From: HGM04593 sp045660825
GTDB lineage: Bacteria > Bacteroidota > Bacteroidia > Bacteroidales > Bacteroidaceae
Direction of reading: 5' to 3'
Length of the DNA: 64,000 nt
Assembly: GCA_045660825.1 (NCBI GenBank)
Contig: JAZREN010000067.1
Location: forward strand, 1 to 64,000
Part shown: piece by piece, positions 59,754 to 64,000 of the stretch
Numbering within the stretch: position 1 is the stretch's first letter
Layout: every line of letters starts with the position of its first letter
Notes under the pieces: model-generated
What the model was told of the DNA's origin: nothing
The model's input: only the letters and a program-made list of their open reading frames with translations
Databases searched by the model: none
Made by a program: the position numbers and the translations under genes

Positions 59754-60431
59754 ATGAAAGCAAATATAAAACTTATGGCATCTGCAGGCGTCAAGCTCCT
59801 TATGGGGCTTGTGCTTGTGGGGCTGTTGATTTTTCTTCCGGCAGGGACAATGCACTTTTTCAACGGTTGGCTTCTTGTAGCAGTGCTTTTTGTACCTATG
59901 CTCATTGCCGGTGTGGTGATGGCATTGCGCTCGCCCCAGCTCCTGAAGAAAAGGCTCAATACCAATGAAAAGGAGAGTGAACAGAAGAGTGTTGTTGCAA
60001 TGAGTGGCATTCTGTTTGTGACAACATTTGTTGTTGCCGGCCTCAATTACAGATATGGTTGGGTGGTGATGCCCTCCTGGACGGTGTGGAGTGCGGTAGT
60101 GTTGTTCCTGCTCTCCTATGCCATGTATGCCGAGGTTATGCGTGAGAACGCATACCTCTCTCGTACCATTGAGGTACAAGAGGGACAAAAGGTGATTGAC
60201 ACCGGGCTTTATGGCATTGTGCGCCACCCGATGTATTCGGCTACAATACTGCTGTTCCTCTCAATGCCGCTTGTGCTTGGCTCATTACCGTCATTTGTGA
60301 TAATGTTGGTATATATCCCCTTGATTGTCAAAAGGATAAAGAATGAAGAAAAGGTGCTTCTCGCGGGGCTCGATGGTTATGAAGCATATTGCGGCAAGGT
60401 GAAATACCGCCTCTTGCCTTTCGTGTGGTGA
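59754..60431 (+). CDS. ICMT/PEMT-like membrane methyltransferase family protein
   Basis: The 225-residue protein has about five membrane helices and the isoprenylcysteine-methyltransferase-like motif DTGLYGIVRHPMYSATIL (about 156-173), followed by the ICMT-type end KNEEKVLLAGLDGYEAYCGKVKYRLLPFVW. The 'RHPMY' block binds S-adenosylmethionine in this family. Substrate unknown. Last gene of the operon. Confidence 0.8.
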   Translation: MKANIKLMASAGVKLLMGLVLVGLLIFLPAGTMHFFNGWLLVAVLFVPMLIAGVVMALRSPQLLKKRLNTNEKESEQKSVVAMSGILFVTTFVVAGLNYRYGWVVMPSWTVWSAVVLFLLSYAMYAEVMRENAYLSRTIEVQEGQKVIDTGLYGIVRHPMYSATILLFLSMPLVLGSLPSFVIMLVYIPLIVKRIKNEEKVLLAGLDGYEAYCGKVKYRLLPFVW

Positions 60432-60441
60432 TTCTTGTCTA

Positions 60442-60969
60442 TCAGAAATAGTAGTGGAACCCTATTGCCGGAGAATAAAGAACACTGAAGTTGATGTTGT
60501 TTGTCTTGTCGACAAGGCTGTAGCTGAGGTTTACAAGACAAGTCGAGATACCTAAATTCTCCGTGGGTCTGTATTCAAATGAAGCCAATTCCAACGACAG
60601 TGTAAAAATGCCGGCTTCATAACCCGAGTATACTCCAAGGCCACCTCCAATGTTGATGTGTGGTGTGTAGTACAGCTTGTCAATGATGGGGTGGTAGTAT
60701 ACAATGTTGGGGGTCAAGGCAACGACATGCGCATTTGAGGATACTTCATAGCCTATTCCACAACCGACCTTGACTCTGTCCGAGATAAAATAACCGAACT
60801 CGGGAGCTATGCTCAGATAGCTGCCGGTGCTTGTGTATCCATTTGAACCCGATGTTGAAATGGCAAGCTTGAGGTTACCGCCGACACACATGTCGCCTTT
60901 CTTCTGTGCACTTGATGTTGACAGGAGCAATGTAGTCATTGCTACAAGAAGAATGATTGTCTTTTTCAT
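60442..60969 (-). CDS. Small outer-membrane beta-barrel protein
   Basis: The 175-residue protein has a signal peptide (MKKTIILLVAMTTLLLSTSSA) and alternating beta-strands ending HYYF, like OmpA/OmpW-type barrels. It lies 10 bases after the CotH gene stop and is probably co-transcribed. No ligand can be inferred. Confidence 0.75.
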   Translation of the reverse strand: MKKTIILLVAMTTLLLSTSSAQKKGDMCVGGNLKLAISTSGSNGYTSTGSYLSIAPEFGYFISDRVKVGCGIGYEVSSNAHVVALTPNIVYYHPIIDKLYYTPHINIGGGLGVYSGYEAGIFTLSLELASFEYRPTENLGISTCLVNLSYSLVDKTNNINFSVLYSPAIGFHYYF

Positions 60970-60979
60970 AGTAATAGAT

Positions 60980-62488
60980 TCAATATTTGCGTTTTATAAA
61001 TACTTTTTTCCCATTGATGATGTAAAAGCCCTGCTGTAGGTTGCTGCTGTCAGTGACGCGTTCTCCATAAACCGTGTATATGCCTTTGCGGTAGCTGTTG
61101 CTGTTCTCCGTGTCATCATCTATAAGGTCGCTTATTTCATATACGGTAAGGTTACTGACAATGTGGTCATGTCTTTTCTTTATCCATTGCTGCATTTGGG
61201 GAACAAGAGCGGCGTAATCGGTATTGTCACCCCATTTCTGTGCATTGTGCATGTATGACTCCTTGACGAATCCGTAATAGTCGGCAATATACTCCACTAT
61301 CTCCTCAATGCAATTGTTTTCTACGAACTCGCACCACACCTTGTAGTAGTGTCTTTGGAACTCCTTGTTCTCAATGAGCGCTGTAAAGAATTTGCAGCCC
61401 GGGTAGATGCCACCAACAATACAGTTCTTCTCTGTCACATCGGTGAAATACTCATTTCCTGCATACCCAAAGGCATAGTCGAAATCCCAAACCGGACCCA
61501 GAACGAATTTTGAAGCGTCTGAGGTTATGTCGGCCTTCCACAGGAATGTACTCTTGGGGCTGAGTATCTCTCTGTTGAAGACAAGTTCATTTACCAGTAC
61601 ATAACGTGCAGCGGCATCAAGGTCAAGAACTTTGTCTAGGTCGCCGTTGTTGCATACAATGCTGTCGAGCTTGTTGAACTGTTCTTTAATGACATTGAAA
61701 ATGACATTCTTTGCGTTGTAGTTTGAAATTACGGTTGCTGTCAGCGATGAGTTGGGCATGCTTTGCGCGGGAATGCTGTTGCGGCAGTTATCATTCAGGA
61801 ACGATTGCAATAACGATGAACTCACTGCGCCATTCTCGAACTCCTGCAGGTCGGGGTCCTTGATGTTTACTGGCAGGTTACCGTGCGCCGAACGGAACCT
61901 GAAATCCTCGTCGTAATAACTGTCGAGCTCCAGCATGTAGGCGAGTTCTTCGTCAATGTCCACACTATTGTTGCCAAGGCCTATTTTCTCTGTGAATATA
62001 TAACTGCCCCGGTATTCTCCGTTGATGTACAGTTCAACCGGTATCGTGTGGTTGGTGTAGGGTGCATTGACAAGTTGCCCAACCTTCATTGCAATGGCAT
62101 TGACCATGAGCGAACCGTGTTGCGGGTTGGCGAGCAGCACCCAACTCTTGCCCTTTTTCAGTCCAAAGAGCTTTACCTTCTCGGGGAACTTCAGCCTGTA
62201 CGATTTCTTCTTGTAGTTCCAGGAGTTGTTGCCACGTCCCTTGATCTGCACGGTGTGTGTGAAATCATTGTATATGCCGTAGCCTGTTATCCTGAACTCG
62301 GCATTCATGTAATAGTTGCGGCTTACAACCGTGTGCCCCTCTTCAATGTCAATGTCTATGCGTGGCACTCTGCCGCCATCGGCCTTAGCTTGCAATGTCC
62401 CCAACAGAAAGGCGAATACAAGTATTGGGTATATCTGTTTTACCAAATATACCCAAGCTGTCTGTAGGTGGTGGAATGCACGTTGCAT
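60980..62488 (-). CDS. CotH-kinase-family secreted protein (paralogue of the 3634 gene)
   Basis: The 502-residue protein has an N-terminal signal (QIYPILVFAFLLGTLQAKA). A CotH domain follows, closely matching the large protein: VPRIDIDIEEGHTVVS, VQIKGRGNNSW, KGKSWVLLANPQHGSL, TEKIGLGNNSVDIDEE and GPVWDFDYAFGY, where the aspartates of the kinase fold are kept. The C-terminal tail (YTVYGERV...GFYIINGKKVFIKRKY) matches the sorting-like tail of the other secreted proteins. It has no discoidin or dockerin parts. It lies 7 bases after the thioesterase gene. Confidence 0.85.
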   Translation of the reverse strand: MQRAFHHLQTAWVYLVKQIYPILVFAFLLGTLQAKADGGRVPRIDIDIEEGHTVVSRNYYMNAEFRITGYGIYNDFTHTVQIKGRGNNSWNYKKKSYRLKFPEKVKLFGLKKGKSWVLLANPQHGSLMVNAIAMKVGQLVNAPYTNHTIPVELYINGEYRGSYIFTEKIGLGNNSVDIDEELAYMLELDSYYDEDFRFRSAHGNLPVNIKDPDLQEFENGAVSSSLLQSFLNDNCRNSIPAQSMPNSSLTATVISNYNAKNVIFNVIKEQFNKLDSIVCNNGDLDKVLDLDAAARYVLVNELVFNREILSPKSTFLWKADITSDASKFVLGPVWDFDYAFGYAGNEYFTDVTEKNCIVGGIYPGCKFFTALIENKEFQRHYYKVWCEFVENNCIEEIVEYIADYYGFVKESYMHNAQKWGDNTDYAALVPQMQQWIKKRHDHIVSNLTVYEISDLIDDDTENSNSYRKGIYTVYGERVTDSSNLQQGFYIINGKKVFIKRKY

Positions 62489-62495
62489 TGAAATA

Positions 62496-63227
62496 TCAGA
62501 ACACCAGTTTCACGGCAAAGTTCTGCTTGTCGGCAACCTTGCCTGTGATGTAGTATACAACACCCTCTTCGCTCTCCTGTCGCACTCGTGAAATCATCAC
62601 GGTATCGCCGGGCATAACCTCGGCATCGTAGTTGATGAGCAGCTCCTTCAATGGGCGTTCCTTGATGTCCTCGGGTTTTATTGCGTCAATGGCCCATACA
62701 ACATATTTCACGTTGTTCACGTGTCCGTTTGTGTCAATCTCGGACCATGTGACAGGGTGTTTCCTAACAAGTTCGGGCTCAATGTCAACAGGCACGACAA
62801 CCTTGTCGGCCGGTGTCTCAATGGCGTGCATTGGTGTGTCGCAGAGCGCGGGGTCGTTGTTGCGTACAAGGCGGCGTGTGTTGAGGTCAATGATGAGCCA
62901 CGATGTTGTGGCAAGCGCCAATGTGTTGTCCTCCTTGTCGCTGAGGATGAAGTCACGTAGGTAGAAAAGCCTTGCCACACCCTTGTGCCATGTCTTGAGG
63001 TTTACCTCCTGACGCCATTTGGGGGTGTCGATGAACTTTACATGTATGCGGGACAGCACCCATGCTATGTTGCTGTCAATCATCTCGTCATATCCGAAAC
63101 CCAATGCCGATGCATTGGTGTTGGCTGCTTCCTGCATGAGGTCGAGCAATGCGGTAGGGCGCATGTTCTGGTTGGCATCGGCCTCGTAGCATGTGATGAT
63201 GTGGTCCTGTGAAAGAATCTTGCTCAT
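62496..63227 (-). CDS. Acyl-ACP thioesterase (double hotdog)
   Basis: The 243-residue protein has two hotdog domains with DLMQEAANTNASALGFGYDEM (first) and WSEIDTNGHVNNVKYVVWAID (second, with Asn-His-Val-Asn-Asn, the catalytic Asn-His region of FatA/TE enzymes). It releases fatty acids from acyl-carrier protein. It is encoded 7 bases before the CotH gene and 12 bases after metA, in one transcript. Confidence 0.88.
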   Translation of the reverse strand: MSKILSQDHIITCYEADANQNMRPTALLDLMQEAANTNASALGFGYDEMIDSNIAWVLSRIHVKFIDTPKWRQEVNLKTWHKGVARLFYLRDFILSDKEDNTLALATTSWLIIDLNTRRLVRNNDPALCDTPMHAIETPADKVVVPVDIEPELVRKHPVTWSEIDTNGHVNNVKYVVWAIDAIKPEDIKERPLKELLINYDAEVMPGDTVMISRVRQESEEGVVYYITGKVADKQNFAVKLVF

Positions 63228-63239
63228 TTTTATTTTTAT

Positions 63240-64000
63240 TTATTTACAATAATATTTCAACCAGTTGCCGAACAGGAGCCTTGCTGTTGCCTGCCAGCGG
63301 TTCACAGGCTCATTGTCGGGGTTGTTGTCGCGGTAGTAGTTGAGCGGCAGCTCAATGGGCAGTCCCTTTGCCACATCGCGCTTGTACTCGCCGTCGAGGG
63401 TGTTGAGTGCATACTCCGAGTGCCCTGTGATGAAGAAGTCGCGTGTGCCCTTCTCCTGCATTATGTACACTCCCGAAATCTCCGACTCCGAGAGCAACTC
63501 TATGCGCTCTTCGGCAACAATGTCCTCGCGCCACAGTTCGGTGTGGCGGCTGTGAGGTACATATATTGTAGCGTCAAAACCATTGAACAGCGGTAGCTCG
63601 GGCCTTGCAATGGAGTGGGGGAATATGCCGAACATCTTCTTTGGCAACAGGTGTTTCTGTATGCCGAACTTCTGGTATAAGCCGGCCTGTGCCGCCCAGC
63701 ATATGTAAAGGGTAGAGGTGACGTGCTTCTTTGCCCAATTGAAGATACTGCATAGCTCGGGCCAGTATGTGACCTCCTCATACTCTATCTTTTCAATAGG
63801 CGCGCCGGTGATTATGAGACCATCGAAATGTGTGTCGCGCACCTGGCTGAATGCCGTGTAGTAGCGTGCCATGTGCTCGGGGCTTGCATGCTTGGGTGTA
63901 TGGGTGTCGAGCTTGAGCAGTGTCAGTTCAATCTCCCTGTCGCTCGAGGCAAGCAGGCGTATGAAATCGGCCTCGGTGGTCTCCTTCATGGGCATTATGT
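63240..64000 (-). CDS. metA: Homoserine O-acyltransferase MetA, 5' end outside the window
   Basis: The visible 253 residues match MetA: IMPMKETTEADFIRLL at the start of the view, FDGLIITGAPIEKIEYEEVTYWPEL, the catalytic Cys in TLYICWAAQAGL, and His in FITGHSEYAL. The residue after TGAPI is Glu. In characterised MetA proteins Glu at this place favours acetyl-CoA and Gly favours succinyl-CoA, so this enzyme probably makes O-acetylhomoserine for methionine synthesis. The frame runs off the window at 64000; about 50 residues are missing. Confidence 0.9.
   Translation of the reverse strand, partial: IMPMKETTEADFIRLLASSDREIELTLLKLDTHTPKHASPEHMARYYTAFSQVRDTHFDGLIITGAPIEKIEYEEVTYWPELCSIFNWAKKHVTSTLYICWAAQAGLYQKFGIQKHLLPKKMFGIFPHSIARPELPLFNGFDATIYVPHSRHTELWREDIVAEERIELLSESEISGVYIMQEKGTRDFFITGHSEYALNTLDGEYKRDVAKGLPIELPLNYYRDNNPDNEPVNRWQATARLLFGNWLKYYCK

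Noticed and set aside
1..64000. CRISPR arrays or rRNA genes
   Set aside because: No regularly spaced repeats and no rRNA segments were seen in the window.

Overview
The window looks like a chromosomal segment of a gut-type Bacteroidales bacterium (Bacteroides/Prevotella-like). The evidence is the long Bacteroidetes form of IspG, promoters of the TTTG-N19/20-TAnnTTTG type, almost no Shine-Dalgarno sequences, TonB- and SusC/D-era cell-envelope proteins, several secreted proteins with a shared 'YxxxGrxV...GiYiinGkKv' tail, and interspersed repeats typical of this order. This assignment is inferred from sequence recognition alone.

Layout. 1-8.4 kb: the end of a TonB-type protein, ispG, two small unknowns, tRNA-Pro(GGG) and a 1575-residue secreted CotH-kinase/discoidin/dockerin-like protein. 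8.4-14.7 kb: a leftward operon (NADAR, rmuC, an unknown, a DraG-type ADP-ribosylglycohydrolase with an extra C-terminal domain, then an aldo/keto reductase) facing a rightward unit (a 53-residue ORF and a second NADAR). 14.8-33.6 kb: an accessory-looking run with a large winged-helix/HEPN protein, a WYL regulator, an HD protein, a WG-repeat protein, an AAA ATPase, a PfkB kinase, an ART-like protein, a SprT-like protein, an AlkD-like protein, a membrane unknown, a GDPD translationally coupled to a 1379-residue STAND ATPase, a divergent membrane protein and a stand-alone Ogt domain. 33.9-38 kb: an HD hydrolase, two tRNAs, orphan HipB-type operators, a Fic gene bracketed by 66-bp direct repeats, an orphan HTH gene and wrecks of AlbA_2-type proteins. 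38-46.5 kb: housekeeping genes (menA, a CPBP protease, radA, an FAD oxidoreductase, manA) and an outer-membrane beta-barrel. 46.5-48.2 kb: almost gene-free, with a 989-bp element bounded by 24-bp inverted repeats that carries a 57-residue zinc-finger ORF and a 117-nt hairpin. 48.2-54.8 kb: a papain-like multidomain protease and a GH20 hexosaminidase in one unit. 54.9-60.4 kb: a seven-gene operon (ABC ATPase, permease, YtrA-type GntR, rhodanese, SppA, DUF2807, ICMT-like) with an operator touching its first codon. 60.4-64 kb: a leftward unit (metA, acyl-ACP thioesterase, a second CotH protein, a beta-barrel).

The most interesting part is 8.4-24 kb. Genes that write, erase or handle ADP-ribose (two NADARs, a DraG fusion, an ART-like protein, a PfkB kinase) lie among RNase-like (HEPN), HD, AAA and DNA-maintenance genes. 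The palindrome AAyTGTGCA-N7-TGCACArTT occurs both in front of the NADAR operons and in front of the HD gene. I read this as a candidate ADP-ribose/NAD-centred stress or defence neighbourhood. That it works as one system is inference.
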